This document shows positions 1 to 12,470 of a DNA stretch of 64,000 bases, piece by piece. The stretch's first letter is position 1; each line of letters begins with the position of its first letter. The DNA comes from Diplolepis rosae (lineage: Eukaryota; Arthropoda; Insecta; Hymenoptera; Diplolepididae), in the NCBI GenBank assembly GCA_030998225.1, contig JAPYXD010000701.1, positions 12,818,501-12,882,500 on the forward strand. The letters run 5' to 3'. The notes under the pieces are model-generated. The model was given only the letters and a program-made list of their open reading frames with translations. It was not told the DNA's origin and searched no databases. The translations under genes were made by a program, and so were the position numbers.

Positions 1-1146
1 TAGATAAAATAGATAATGAAGATAAAGTAAATGAAATGTACATATATATAATACTGATAGTGTTTGCATGTTATATAATAAGTAAAACGACTATAAGTTT
101 GCATAATTATAATTCTAAAATAAAAAATATTTCACGCTAGAATGTTAGGAAATTATCAATGTCGTTCAGAAAAAGGTGGCTAGCCTAATCATAAGTTTGA
201 GTAATTAAAAAAAATTAATTACTGTAATATCAACCGAGGTCAGCTAATTCATTTTTATAATTAACAAAACTAAAGTCTAGGACATAAATACTATTTTCGT
301 GTTTTTTTATCATGTCCTAAAATATCAGCGAAATTTTTTTATCACTTCATAAACAAAGTACAGAAATATAAAATAATTTTCATTGGTCACCTATTCTTTC
401 TGTTTCGTCCATTTTATAGCTCATGCTACGTAAAGAAACTAAATTTTTAATTTTTATTGTAATTCTATGGAATTTTGAATGTAATCATATAAAAGTGCAA
501 CATTTATATTTTAACATTTTTAGGTTTTCGATGTTTTACATTTTATTATTTTATTTATTTTATTTATTTTCGTTATCTCAAGTCTCTATTTTCAGAATTT
601 TTTGATTCAGTAATTATTTTTAGTATCAATGTCAACAACTTTCTTAGCTTTTAATATGGCATTTGAAAAATTTGTAAATAAGAATGCTGTAAATATAAAA
701 AATGAAGGATCAAATAGTTTGAAGATGATCAAAATCAAATCTTTAAAAATACGAACTTCAAATAAAGAGCTCTAGAAATAATTGATGTAATATAATATTC
801 TCTGGTTTTAAGGCATTTGATAGGTTTGTATTTGTTTTGCCCGATTCATAATTATTTTTACTTACAACCTAAATATAAATTTTAAATAAAACTTTTAAAA
901 AATCACAAAAGGCCTCAAACTAGTGTAGCTAAATAGTTTTAATTCATGACAACCCGTGGAACTGATTTTAGAATTTTATTTCAAAACTATATATACGGAG
1001 AAACTTTATAGAGCAATATATGTTTTATTTTTTAATGATGATTCTAAAAAATATTAGAAATCTACTGAAAATCGAGGTGCAATGGTAATTATTCATAGTG
1101 GAATGGAAATTCTTCACAGTTAAAATACTAAAGATTTGAAAAATGA

Positions 1147-1473
1147 TATGAAACTTTAGTAAAGTCCAAAACTAAATTCGAACCTATATCACTACGAACT
1201 CAAATTCATTTTAACGTCTAAACGAAAGTATAATTCAAAATTTCAAGAATTCGAAGCTATTCAACCCTCAAAATACAAAGAAATGACCAAATTTAGACCA
1301 AAAATTTCTTAAATTTTCCCCTTTTTATTATTTTCTCATAATCGTTTATTTTAAGAAATTTGTTTGCTAAAAATTTGGTCGTTTTTGTATTTTGAGGATT
1401 TGAATAATTTCGAATTTCTTGAAATTTTGAATTATACTTTAGTATAGGTCATACTAAAGTTTGATACAATCTA
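1147..1473. repeat. Foldback copy of a dispersed repeat (AAAACTAAATTCGAA family)
   Basis: The ends are inverted copies (AAACTTTAGTA..), and the arms share AGTATAATTCAAAATTTCAA and CAAAATACAAA..GACCAAATTT. The left arm also holds ATCACTACGAACTCAAATTC, found again at 12505-12660 and, diverged, at 51880-52025. Confidence 0.7.
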
Positions 1474-2072
1474 TTACATTTTCGTAACATAAACGTGTTT
1501 ATCAAATGACTTAAATGTAATGGCAGAATGTTAAGAAGAGAATGAATTTATGTGACTTTATTTTGAGCCTTGAAATGCCAGAATTGGTTTTAAATGTGAA
1601 ATACCGAGGTCTGCAAGAGAAGAGGGTCGTGGAGTGGCAATGAGTCGGAATGTCAGAGTGGAGAATGGTCGAGGGGATGTCTGTAAAATTTATCTCTGCT
1701 CTTTGAGACTTGTGGGTCACTTACAAGACGTAATTAAAGCTGACGCTTTTGTTATACATCATCGGGATTAGAGTCACATTTTCGTTTAAGATTGATGAGA
1801 ATTTATCAGAGCAAGCGAAACTGATGACTATTAAAACAAAGGTCTTTTAAATATGAGAAAGTTATGCTTCTCTAGACCGTTAGAATTCTCTGTTGGAATT
1901 TTCTGAAACACATAACTGAAGCTTTACACAGTTAAAATTTCGTGAAATTAAGATAAATTTAAGAAAATTCAGTTATATTTTAGTAAATTCAAGAGAAATT
2001 GTTTCAATTTTCTGTTGAAAGTCACTAAATATTCCGATACTTATATCTGAAATTTCCGTCACAGTTTCGTGT

Positions 2073-2222
2073 CAATCTTTAGCAAATTTAAAATACGTTT
2101 TCTTAAAAGTGTCGTATTTCATACAGTTTTTTTTAGAATTGTAACTTGAAAATTTCAGAAATTCCAGTTAATCTTTAGTATATATTTAAGATTCGTTTTT
2201 TAAGAGTGCCGTATTTCATATA
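2073..2222. repeat. Tandem duplication of about 100 bp, second unit interrupted at 2221
   Basis: The first unit (about 2073-2172: AATCTTTAGCAAATTT..GTGTCGTATTTCATACAG..) is followed by a second (from about 2173: AATCTTTAGTATATAT..AGTGCCGTATTTCATA). The second unit stops at the inserted TA-flanked element and resumes at 3095 with TAGTTTTTTTTTGAATTG. Confidence 0.75.
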
Positions 2223-3096
2223 CACTGCTGTGTAAAAGTCGCAGGGTACTTGTTTTTAACCATTCACATAAAAGCTTTTAATTAATAAAACCCCTCACAA
2301 TGATTTATTTCCTTAGAATAACATGGAAGGTAAAAAAAATTCTGCATTTAATGACCCCAGAACGAAGTGTTCTAGTCAATTATTAAAGAAGATATTGCGA
2401 AAAAAGTCAAGAATTCAAGGTTTTCTTGAACTTTGACAACTCTTGAAACAATGAACATTTTTGAACTTTTCTCAGATTATTATAAAGGTAAATTTACATA
2501 GACTATTAGCAATGTATTAAAAATATTTTGATAGATTTTGTCTTGATACTATTAAAGTTAAAATTTAGAGAAAGAAAGTTGTGAGAATACAAAGGATTCT
2601 CATACTTGGAAAACGGGTTTTAAAAATTATGAAAATTGATTATATGAAAAAAATACAAAACATCATTAAAGAATACAATAAAATTATTTTCAAAATATCT
2701 TTCATAAATAATTTCATAAATTTGAAGTTTAACAACATTCTTGTTCTGAGCTCAGATTTTGTCTGCATTCAGAAAAAAAAATGATTTCAATTTATTTGTT
2801 ACATTACTGACATTCTACGTAAATCTCATTTTGAAATGAGTCAAGAAAAGTTAAAAAATATTCATTATTCCAAGAGTTATTCAAAATTTAAAAAAGCTTT
2901 GAATTTTTGCTTTCTTTGGCAATATCTTTGTTAATAATGGACTAAAACGATTCTTTTTGGAGTAATTAAATGAAGAATTTTTTTTACCTTGCATGTTATT
3001 CTGAGGAAATAATTCATTGTTAGGTATTTTATTAATTATAAGCTTTTATGCGAATGGTTAAAAACAAGTGCCCGGCGAATTTTGCACAGCAGTGTA
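2221..3096. mobile_element. Non-autonomous Tc1/mariner-type element with TA target duplication
   Basis: TA flanks terminal inverted repeats of about 55 bp: CACTGCTGTGTAAAAGTCGC on the left and CACTGCTGTGCAAAATTCGC reading inward from the right, followed by matching TTGTTTTTAACCATTC. The arms stay similar further in (TTTATTTCCTTAGAATAACA against its inverse). No transposase frame is visible. A neighbouring copy of the target (2109-2165) shows the empty site. Confidence 0.85.
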
Positions 3097-3174
3097 GTTT
3101 TTTTTTGAATTGTAACTTGAAAATTTCGTAAATTTCAGATTATTTTAAACAGTGTATATTAGAAAACTAAATCG

Positions 3175-3335
3175 AATGGTTTTACCCGTGCGGGAATTTT
3201 GCCATGGCGCCAATCGGGCCCCGATAAGGCATTTCCTAGTTTGGAATCAAAGGCCGCGCCCCATTTGGCCTAGACCTGGCAACGAATTATCGCAACGCCC
3301 TCTGCCGAATTTCGCACATTTTTCAACTATTTTGT
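3175..3335. other. Unexplained GC-rich patch
   Basis: About 150 bp far richer in G+C than its surroundings, including GGCGCCAATCGGGCCCCG and AAAGGCCGCGCCCC. A short plus-strand frame spans it but resembles no known protein. Could be a fragment of a transposon with different base composition, or a conserved noncoding element. Confidence 0.4.
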
Positions 3336-4539
3336 GAATTTTACATTACGTACAGAATAATTTTGAGCAAGATTATTTAATTTTTTAATGTTCCCAAGAG
3401 GGCCCTTTGCATACAGTATATACTTATCTGTGTGCCCTTAATTCGAAGTTTGATATAATTGGAAATTAATGCTTGGACCAGTGAAATGGTAATTTACTTC
3501 ATTGGACGTTTCCGTGAATATTCGTTTCAATTGATTCATTACACGGTAATAATAGGATCGTGATTATACATATGTATATAATGAGCTTGCATTGTCGGAT
3601 CATTACTCACTCTTAAGTACTGATATTTCAATCAATTTTCGTTGGTAAACTTGTTTGAAAAAAATTGGGAATTCAATCATTTACAATTGCAGAAATTCGG
3701 TTAGTATTGCGTACTATAATGAACTTTTGATCGAATATTTAGCAACAGGTTATATTGTTTTTTGGAAACTTTCAAGAAGCTTTTAAAATTTTGAAATTTT
3801 TAAAAATGTTCATAAATATCTTGAAATTTGTTATGTCTCTTAAAATACTCTAACAATAATTTAAATCTTTTAAAACAATTTGGTTTTTTTTAAATATCTT
3901 CTGAATTGCCTCGAATTACTTTTAATTTTCTATTATTACCTGAAATATCAAAAAACTGTGACGTCTTTTATTACTAATCCTTCCAGATATTTTAAAGTAC
4001 TCGAATTTTAAAAAGTTGGAAGATAAAATATTTTTTCATTTCCAAAAATCACTTACAAACTTCAATCTTTTGATTTTTTTAACAATGTTTTGAGTTTTAA
4101 TAACCATCTACTCTAAAAAATTAAAGAATTCAATAAAAATGATGTCTTGCTAAAAAACGAGAGTTATATCCTTCTCTTCTGTAATTATCCTCATAAATAA
4201 TTAAACCTAAAGAAAAAATCAATTCTTTTAAATATCTATAATATGGTTGGAAAATTTTCCCATGAATTTAATTTATTTACAGATATTATGAAAGAAAGCA
4301 TTATAAGATTTTTTCTCGTTGAAACATAAAAAATCCATCGCCACTTCTCAAAATGTTCACCTAAGCTTTTCGGTAGTTTATCTAATTATAACCTCATTTT
4401 CCTCAACTGTTCTAATATCACGAAACAAAATTTAGAAACCACATCACAGGAATTCGAGATAAAATGGATAAAAATTCAAAGTAATTAACGACCAGTCTAA
4501 ACGACTTGCCAATTTAGAACGGATCACCACTAAATATAG

Positions 4540-5350
4540 ATGTTTCTAAAACCACTGCCGTTTATGATTTTCTCGTAGTTCAAGCGTCGGCAGCAATTTA
4601 ATACGGCAATTGATTAAAGTTAACATAGCACTGGTGGTACGTTGCCAAATTAGGGCTAAAAGTTAAGCTCGACTTAAATCACTGTTCCGGGTAGCTAATT
4701 GGCGGAACTGAGCCAATTCCATGCTCGGCTTGAAATTCCGGGCCACTCAAAATGTGAGAGAAAGCTTTTATCTTTTGGCGTGTTCTTGACATGGCCGTGG
4801 AGATTTGAACCTACTTTATTTGGACCGCTGGTGAACTGACGTGATTTTGCTATTGTGTGTCGACTAAAGCAGCCTCTGAGTCTATTGAATGCGCTAACTC
4901 ACTAACTAATGACACGAGGCTCCGTTGATACAAGAATCAAAAGGGGTTTGGGGCTGCTATTCTGCATAGCAACGAATGGATCCCAATGATGATTGTGTAA
5001 GTGTAACTATACACATGCAACAGACATTTGTGCGGTTTGCAAATGCGATGGTCCTTTAGAAAGCAACCCAGACAACATCGAGATGATGCCCTGCAGATCT
5101 GACATGTGAGATAACTTTAAGAAACGAAACGGAATGGAATCAACGATGTACTATACATAATAATAGAGATAGAATGCTTTTAGCCTTCGTTTTCCTCATA
5201 TCTCTGAATCGCTTCTGTAGTTGGTGGGTTTCTAGGTTTCTAATGCACGTGAACTGAAGACAATTGTTGGCGAAACAACGCAAGTGCCAATAACGATCGT
5301 TCGATAGCCAATATAACTTCTTCACGCTACTCGTTTCCGGACTAAAGAAG
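4540..5350. other. Non-repetitive, less AT-rich segment without recognised coding sequence
   Basis: About 800 bp of mixed composition with no internal repeats, standing out between AT-rich stretches. Short frames on both strands give no recognisable protein, and none matches the expected Rdl M1-M3 exon. Candidate regulatory or noncoding exon sequence only. Confidence 0.3.
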
Positions 5351-5695
5351 CCGACATCTTGACTTGTTCGCCCTTTTCCATTGTATACGTACTTTTGCTT
5401 TATTGTGAAAGAAGTTCCATAGCTTGTTACAACTTTAGTAAATCAATCATGCCAACAAGTTGGGGTCATGTTTTTGATAAATAGATGTCGATTAGGTATC
5501 CTATTTCGCTTAGAATATTTGTTTAACACCCTAGTCAATCAACCTGGGATCATTTCCGACTTCTTCCTATATTCATTTTGAATACCAATCATTTTTATCC
5601 TTAGAGAGAAAAAAAGAATCTGAGATTATTGGCGTTTAGTGAATGTACTATAAGGCTCTATTATGTAACTTTTACTCTCGAGGGTTTTCTTTATC

Positions 5696-6079
5696 TTAAG
5701 GGGGACTTCCACCTTGTGTGTTCCAAAAAAAGTTTAAACGCGTTTTTCTCAACATTTTTCGCACTTTTATAACTAAATGAACTATCGAAAATAGGCTGAA
5801 AAATTCATTTTTTAAAAAAAATAGATACCATTTCGCTTCATTTCAAAATGTTGGAAAACGGATATCCCTAACGAAAGCCAACACGCTACTGATTAAAACT
5901 GTTTTGCGCTTTTTCGTTTCAGTCGACCTGGGACTTTTCATGTGAATATATTTTTTATCTTAAGGAATAAACAAACAACATGTAAAAAAAAATTATTGTG
6001 ATATCGTATGTCATTCTGTAGAAAAAAAATGTTGCATTTTGGCCCGAAAACCGAGTCGCAAGGTGGAAGTCCCCCTTAA
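5696..6079. mobile_element. TTAA-flanked MITE (GGGGGACTTCCACC family)
   Basis: A TTAA tetranucleotide flanks perfect 17-bp inverted repeats: GGGGGACTTCCACCTTG at the left and CAAGGTGGAAGTCCCCC at the right. No coding capacity. TTAA duplication is the hallmark of piggyBac-type transposition. Confidence 0.88.
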
Positions 6080-6596
6080 AAGCATGTACATTATTATATT
6101 GAAGAGAAAAACAAAAGGAATAATTTTAAAGTCGAAAAACTGATTTTTTTCATAAAAGTTGACATTTTTCGGCATGTCATTAAAAAATCGCGACTTGGGA
6201 ATTTTTTGGAAACAAGAGTTTTCACAGATTTTATTGAAGGTTCCGTTCGAAATGATACACATTCTCAAAATTTTTCAATCCAACTAGAATCTTCGTTCGT
6301 TGACCACCACTGAAAAAACCAAGAAATAATACGTAAAACTTTAAAAATCTGCGATGCCAATTTGCTAAAACGATAATACTTTCTATGATCTTTTCTTTAA
6401 TTTACATTATATAAATGAACGCGACATAAAAGAGTTTGTCAGTACTTGCTTTCATTCGTTTGTGAGAGAACGAAACCAAAATATAAAAATTCTCGAAAAA
6501 CGATTTCCTAGTCCCCTGAAGAGTATGTACCACATTGTTCAAGTGACTTTATTAGTTTCCGCAACATTATTTTGAAAATAATAATTACTTGTTACT

Positions 6597-7180
6597 TGAA
6601 TTTCGGCAAATTATAAAGGACTTGCTGAGACAAACCCCCTGATTTAATTCAGATTGATTAATTGAAAAAATTAATTTCCTTCATCAGATCGGTTTTACAA
6701 TAAATACATATTTTGATTAATCAATATGAATGAAAATCACTGGACCGGTCTCATCAAGTCCTTTATCGTTTTCCAAAATTGCCAGTAAAAAATAAATATA
6801 TTATTTTTTAAATACAGTTACAGAAATTATTCATTGTAATAACTGAGAGAAATTTCCAGGGTAATTTGAATTAATACGTCCCAACTAATTGCTTTTAGTA
6901 AAAGCTATTAAGAATTTAATTAGTGTAACTAAGATAGTGTGGCTAAAGTAGCAAATTTGTTATATATATATTATATAAATTAACCACACCACCTTAGTTA
7001 AACTAATCAAATCTTTAGTATCTTTTACTGAAAACAATTAGTTGGGACGTATTAATTCAAATTACCCTGGAAATTTCTCTCAGTGTATTAGAATAAATAA
7101 CTTTTCAATTATTTAATATAAAAAAAAGTTACGGGATCTGTTTCAGCAAGTCCTTTATCGTTTTCCAAAATTTTAGCAAA
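6597..7180. repeat. Composite inverted repeat around a nested MITE
   Basis: ATAAAGGACTTGCTGAGAC near 6615 occurs inverted near 6750 (GGTCTCATCAAGTCCTTTAT) and near 7143 (CAGCAAGTCCTTTATCG). CGTTTTCCAAAATT follows the two inverted copies. The element at 6842-7084 is inserted inside. Confidence 0.6.
6842..7084. mobile_element. Hairpin MITE with arms of about 105 bp
   Basis: ACTGAGAGAAATTTCCAGGG opens the left arm and is repeated inverted at the right end. Arms match through AATTAATACGTCCCAACTAA and on to about 105 bp; the centre is an AT-rich tip (tatatatatattatata). The RNA or single strand would form one long hairpin. Ends resemble the CAC-GAGAAA group. Confidence 0.85.
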
Positions 7181-8540
7181 AAATAATTATTATTTTTGAA
7201 AACAAATTGCGGAAACACAAAGTTGTAAAAAATTAAGTCCTAGTAGTTCTATGCATTTTTTTGTATTAAATACATATATATATATTCGAATAATATAATG
7301 ATAAAGCACACAGATATAAGTAGTTTTTGATAGCAAAAATGTTAATTGTTTGAAAGTTTGAAAATTTGTGCAAATTGTCCGCTCGGTATTACTCAACGTA
7401 TTTTCAAAGTAATTATGAAATTTGCTTTTGTCTTTTTCAAATGTCCGCTCGGTAACCTTCCTAGCATGTAAATTATTGATTTCCAGTACAAAAATGATGA
7501 TTATATTTTGATTTTAGAACCGTTTGTTGATTATTAATTTGTGTGAGGCCTTTGACAGTTTTATGCTATTTATATTTCCAATATTCATTTGCGACGCGTT
7601 TCGACCAAATATTTATTCCTCACCAGGCATATCATGTTTTATAGATTGAAGTTATTGATAATCATACACATAAATCTATAGTAGATTTCGTATACATTGT
7701 TTTTGAATAAAATTGAGAAAAGGTTTGTTAAAACATCAAAATCGTTAAAATTTCCATGAGCCGACGCTAAAACATAACCTCAACTTATTTTCGCATGAAA
7801 ATTCCTAGAAGTCTGAATAAGTATTAAAAGTATATTAAATCATTAAAATTACATAGAAAGCAAACAAACTTTATACACACCACCCCATCAAATATTCTCA
7901 TAAAATCTAAAAGATTGGATTTGATCCGATATTACTTTTCTATTGATTGCACTACAGAAGAAGGCACTGAATTCTTTAAAAGTTTCATTCAGAAATTTTA
8001 CTTTGCGTTTCTAGTATGAGATCTCGACAAGTTATAAAATAAAAACAACTGAAGAATTTGATATTACAAAAAAAAGTAAACTTAACGATGAAACTATCGG
8101 AGTGAAAAAGAATAGATGTTGATGAAATAGAAAAATAAAACTTGACATAAAAGAAGACTGCATTGCAAGTCTTTAAATTGTTTAAACTTTTTAAGCTCTC
8201 GAGATCTATCAATCTCAATGAAGTGAGTCTATTAAGTCCATCAAGTAAATCGGTTTCACTCCCTTTATTGAGGTAAATAATTCTAGTAAATTTAGATTAA
8301 GAGACGTAGAATTCGTAACGATTTTCAGCGAGTTTCCATTCTCATCTTCATTCATATTCAAGCATTTGACAATAAAATGAGTCAGAAATCTTGTTACGTT
8401 AATGTAATTAAATACAAGCTTTAACTTGGAATGTATCTTGTATATTATTATCTATGATATACTCCTGTAATTAAAAATGGTTTCCATTGGTGAATAACGA
8501 CCATATGAAACGATTTCCAACGTTGTTAATGTTATTAATG
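7127..8540. other. Gene-free stretch, no clear element apart from a decayed hammerhead
   Basis: AT-rich sequence with a (TA) run near 7273-7284 and the hammerhead relic at 7591-7626. I see no exon, no terminal repeats and no RNA gene in the rest. Confidence 0.5.
7591..7626 (-). ncRNA. Decayed hammerhead-like motif (PLE terminus relic)
   Basis: The minus strand reads CTGGTGAG ... GGTCGAAACGCGTC. GAAA, the self-complementary ACGCGT, a GUC site and a short TGC/GCA helix I are present, but CUGANGA is changed to CUGGUGA and helix II is poor. Probably inactive. No PLE coding sequence is recognised beside it. Confidence 0.4.
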
Positions 8541-8814
8541 CACTCTCTAAATTTGAATCAGTCAAAATCTACTGAATATCAGTGAAATTTGACTGATTCA
8601 AATAGCTAAAAAGAGGTTACTGTAAATTAGTTAAATTTCACTGAATATTTCAGTGAAAATTGACTGATTTGACAGTGAAAAATATTTTTCCACTGATGAA
8701 TCAGTGAAAATTAACTGATATAACAGTGAAAAATATTTTTTCACTGATGAATCAGTGAAAAGGCAAATCTCTGATTCAATCAGTGAAAATTTTACTGATT
8801 CAGATTTAGAGAGC
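8541..8814. mobile_element. MITE of the CAGTGAAA family, copy 1
   Basis: Inverted ends ACTCTCTAAATTTGAATCAG (left) and CTGATTCAGATTTAGAGAG (right). The interior repeats short units of CAGTGAAA / TTTCACTG in both orientations, for example TTTTTCCACTGATGAATCAG twice. Nearly the same sequence over its full length occurs at 62641-62916. Confidence 0.85.
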
Positions 8815-8918
8815 ATCTATACTTAATTGCATTATTATTACTTGATCAAGGAGTTTAGAAGATCAAACGAAGCTCTACATCAATGATTGATTAACTAATA
8901 CAATGTTGTGGAATTGAA

Positions 8919-9304
8919 TTATAACGCCAGTGAGTGAAGCGTTGACGTTTGAGATACGATTCTATCGTAAATCTTAGAACAATCCCAATCTCGACAAAGT
9001 ACTCGAAGCTGTTGGTTTCCGAAGACGAAAAGCATCTGGTTAGTGGTTCGATCGGAGTAGAAAATTTCAGTACTAGACCACTTTCTTGCAGGGCTGCTCA
9101 CTCTTTTCACCTGTCGATAGAACGCCGTTGGGAGTGAAACGAGCGAAGCAGAAAACGGAAGACGCCTTGCACCCGCCAACCCGAGTAGGAAATACATCAG
9201 GGCTCACAAAATATCGCTCTTCCACTTTACCGCTTCCTCGACGAGTTTTCTATACAAGTCTTACGGCTCTGTTATTATCTGTATTCTATTCTCCTAGGCG
9301 TTAA
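8919..9304. other. Less AT-rich segment of unknown role
   Basis: About 380 bp of more balanced composition with overlapping short frames on both strands. TTGCAGGGCTGCTCACTCTT resembles a splice acceptor on the plus strand, but no protein family is recognisable. Could be a noncoding exon or an enhancer. It is not a GABA-receptor exon on either strand. Confidence 0.3.
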
Positions 9305-9699
9305 TTAATTTTTATTCGTGTCTATCATTATTACTTAGAATTTATAAAACGTAACTCTATTCTCTTTTGTTCATTTCAAGATTAATTGAATGTTGGTCCA
9401 TTTATTGAAAAGGTTTCACTATAACTACTTTGAAATTTATCATTAAAGTTTTGGAATCACCTGTATTGATTAAATGCGGAATGGGGTCTTATTTCTAGAA
9501 CACGGATATATTTTATAGTACTTTTATAATATAGTGAACTTTTTTGTGAGGTAAAAATGAAAATTCTGTTTTATTTTATTTTTGCTGCTGTCTACTTTCG
9601 ACTTGACGTTTTATAATAACTAAAATTTCAGGTTTTTTGGAGGTAAATAGCTGCGCTTTAAAACAATTCAAATCTTGGAAGTTTTGAAAATTATTTTAT

Positions 9700-10332
9700 T
9701 TGAGGTAGTTGTGACAAAAGTCTGGTTTTTGAAAAATAAAGATTTTCTATGATTTTAAGACTTGGAATGACATTATGAATCTTAAAAAACATCATTATCT
9801 CTGAAAAAAATGTATACCTCATGAAAAATAATACTTTTAATAATGTTCTTTGTAATATAATTTTTCTTTATAATCGCTTCTTACCAATTATTTGAAAATG
9901 ATTGGATTTTCATAAATCATGGCTTTTTTCGATGAAAATATTCTCTACAACTCTACTGTTTCCAATTTTAAAAATAAAGACTTGAATCTTTAAATCTAGA
10001 TGTTTTTTAAAAAAAATTTTTTTTACCATTACAGGCACTGAATACTTTACTATTAAAATTAAAAACAGTAGAGTTGTAGAGAATATTTTGCTAAAAAAAG
10101 CTATGATTAGTAGAAATCCAATAATTTTTAAACAATTGGCGAAAGCGATAGTAAGAAAACATTTTATTACAAAAAAAATTATTTAAACTATTATTTTGCG
10201 TAAGTATTAAATTTCCCCATAAAAAATGTTTTTTTTTCTTTTATAAGACACGACTGATAATATCATTTTAAGTTTTAAAATTAAAGAAAAACTGTTTTCC
10301 CAGAGACCTAATTTTTGGCACTACTACCTTAA
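9700..10332. mobile_element. TTAA-type foldback, GGTAGT family, diverged copy
   Basis: Left end TTGAGGTAGTTGTGACAAAA, right end TTTTTGGCACTACTACCTTAA, the right with intact TTAA. Inner arms share CTCTACAACTCTACTGTTTC and its inverse AAACAGTAGAGTTGTAGAGA. The organisation matches 57088-57735 and 37822-38494. Confidence 0.75.
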
Positions 10333-12035
10333 TAAAAAAATAGTAAGTATTAATTTTTGTCCGAAAAGTTATTTTTGCGTGTGACGTATAAAGAAAAATG
10401 AAAATTATCATCTTTAGACAATCACTTTACACTTAGTTTTTTTCATCAAAAGAGATAAAAACTTGATTTTCCTTTGTTCATAGTATATTTAGACAATTTG
10501 AAAGAAAATTATCGCCTAATTTAGCTCTTTTTATGAAGAAATTTTAAAGGCGCCGAGGAAAATTTACCTTGATTATCGGAAAAAATAAAGAAATCTTGAA
10601 TTATAATAGTTTAAAGGTTTCTTAAGAGTTTGAATATTAAAAAGGAAAAAACTTAATACCTCTTGAGATTTTTTGACTATTTCTTATTAGAAGAATAAAT
10701 AATGCATGTCAATTTTTTTTTACAAGTATCATTTATAATGAATTAACAAACGCAAAATTATAAATTAAAATGATTTGAAAATTAGTTATTGCATATATTT
10801 TTAGAAAACACTTTCAAAGCTCGTCTCAAGGCGTTGGACAATATTTTTACTTTATTTGACACCTTTAAAATTGATATGTGGGAAAAAGAATAACCGGATG
10901 CTATTTTTATGAAAGATAATACAATTATCGATAGCTTTTTTTTAATTAAAAAAAACTGAGTTAAACTGATTTTCGTTGAATCATAAAATATATTCCATCG
11001 CAAAGATAGTTAAAGCATATTTTTTTCCATTATAGAATATTATGTCTTGAAAAAATAAAAAAATATTAAAGTTCTAAATTTTACGAACCTCTAAATAGAT
11101 GATATAATTTACAAACGCATATTTATAAATTGAAGGAGTATCTCCTTTCAGTTTAAAATAATATAAAAAAATAAAATAATAAATAAATAAATAAAAATAA
11201 AATAATATAAAAATAAATACTTTTTTATTGGTTTTTTCAAAGTGTTGTCTCCTTGAATCATATCTTTTAGAAAGAAAAATTCAATACAGATTATTATTTC
11301 TTTTAATAAAAAAGTTTCAAAGAGTTTTAGAATTTACAATGTCTTATAAGACTTTTGACATATTTTTCCTTTTAAAAAGAAAATATACATTTCAACTTAG
11401 TTTTTATCTAAAAAATGTCAAAAAAGGAGTAAAGTAAAAAAAAATTCTTATCATTCAATACATAATAACTACAGACAAAAAATATCTGGTTAAAAGAACC
11501 CTAATTCTGATTAGACAACATTCAACATTATTCTCTGCTTGAAACAACTAGAATTCTAGTATTTTTACCACATTTTTCAAAACTAACCCGAAAATCTGGT
11601 TGAAACGACCGAAAAAACTCTCAAAACATGGCCTAACCAGAATTCCTGTTCCTTTAAATAGAATTTTTTCCTGTATATTTTATATCCAATAAAATAGAAA
11701 AGAACTAGACTTTTGTTCAAACTATTTCGAACCGACTTGAAATTCAGTTTGAGGCGCGTCGGAAGTCGATTCAAACGACTTCTTTCTAATTTCCCAATTC
11801 GAATCGGATTTTTTTGCCTTGATTTCAGCTGCGTTGGTTTGAAAAAACCGATTCGAATCAAACAATATACAGATCTAAAAATAACATATCATGGAATTTT
11901 GAAAAGTAAATAACATTGTAATTAGAGTTGTTTAAGGTGAAAGAGGTTTGCTACCACTTCACTTGTTGATGAGGTCAATCGATATTGAAGAGTGAGCCAA
12001 GATTTTCTGATCTTACATTGAAAGGAATACGTTAC

Positions 12036-12173
12036 CCGTGGTTAAACTAATCTCCATGGCCCGCTGTCGGTGACCAAGGACCTTGAATTGAGGTAGAGAG
12101 ACTTCGTTGCTGACGCCAACGCTGTGCGATCCTTCGTTCCACTTGTACCGGATGTCCGTCATGGTGTATCCGA
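12036..12173 (-). CDS. Rdl: Rdl alternative exon 6, d-like variant (loop F region)
   Basis: This is the second alternative cassette, 2057 bp downstream of the first in transcription order. It reads TC|GGA (Phe-Gly with the upstream T), [44 protein letters not shown] plus G. The acceptor is ctctttattttcag and the donor is ACGG|gtaacg. [20 protein letters not shown] matches Drosophila exon 6d; the window has MTDIR where the fly has MRDIR. Length (138 bp) and both phases are identical to those of the exon at 14368-14231, as expected for mutually exclusive splicing. The final G should be completed by the next exon, which in other insects starts the NYSRLAC segment and leads into M1. No such exon is visible between here and position 1, so the downstream intron exceeds 12 kb. 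Confidence 0.95.
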
Positions 12174-12470
12174 CTGAAAATAAAGAGACCCCCCTGCGGT
12201 TGGTACGTACCTTGCGGAACCCGCAAACTTGCGCAGGCTCCGAGGGGGCCTCCACTTACCTTCACCTTTTTCTCTCTATTTACTTTAAGTCCGATTTTTG
12301 TTAAGTGTGTTTTTCTTAAGATCAGATTTTCGAGCGTAGAGCCAAACCAAAAGAGGGAAAAGAGAAAGTGAAATAGGGAAGGGAAATTTGACAATGTAAA
12401 GTCCTGTCTTTCGTCAAATGTTTGTCTTGAAAAGAATGAATGTTTCTTGATTCTGATTGTTCCTTTGTCT

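Larger units (their letters stand above)
1..12035. other. Region downstream of the d-like exon (probable Rdl intron)
   Basis: If Rdl follows the usual insect structure, the next exon (NYSRLAC, M1-M2) lies beyond position 1. No frame on the minus strand here resembles M1-M3. Contents are the repeats listed at 1147, 2073, 2221, 5696, 6842, 8541 and 9700. The rest (1-1146, 10333-12035) is AT-rich DNA in which I see nothing beyond low-complexity A/T tracts, for example 11160-11220. Confidence 0.5.

Noticed and set aside
8919..9197. Possible Rdl M1-M2 exon in the less AT-rich block
   Set aside because: None of the frames shows the conserved GYYLIQIYIPS or M2 sequence.
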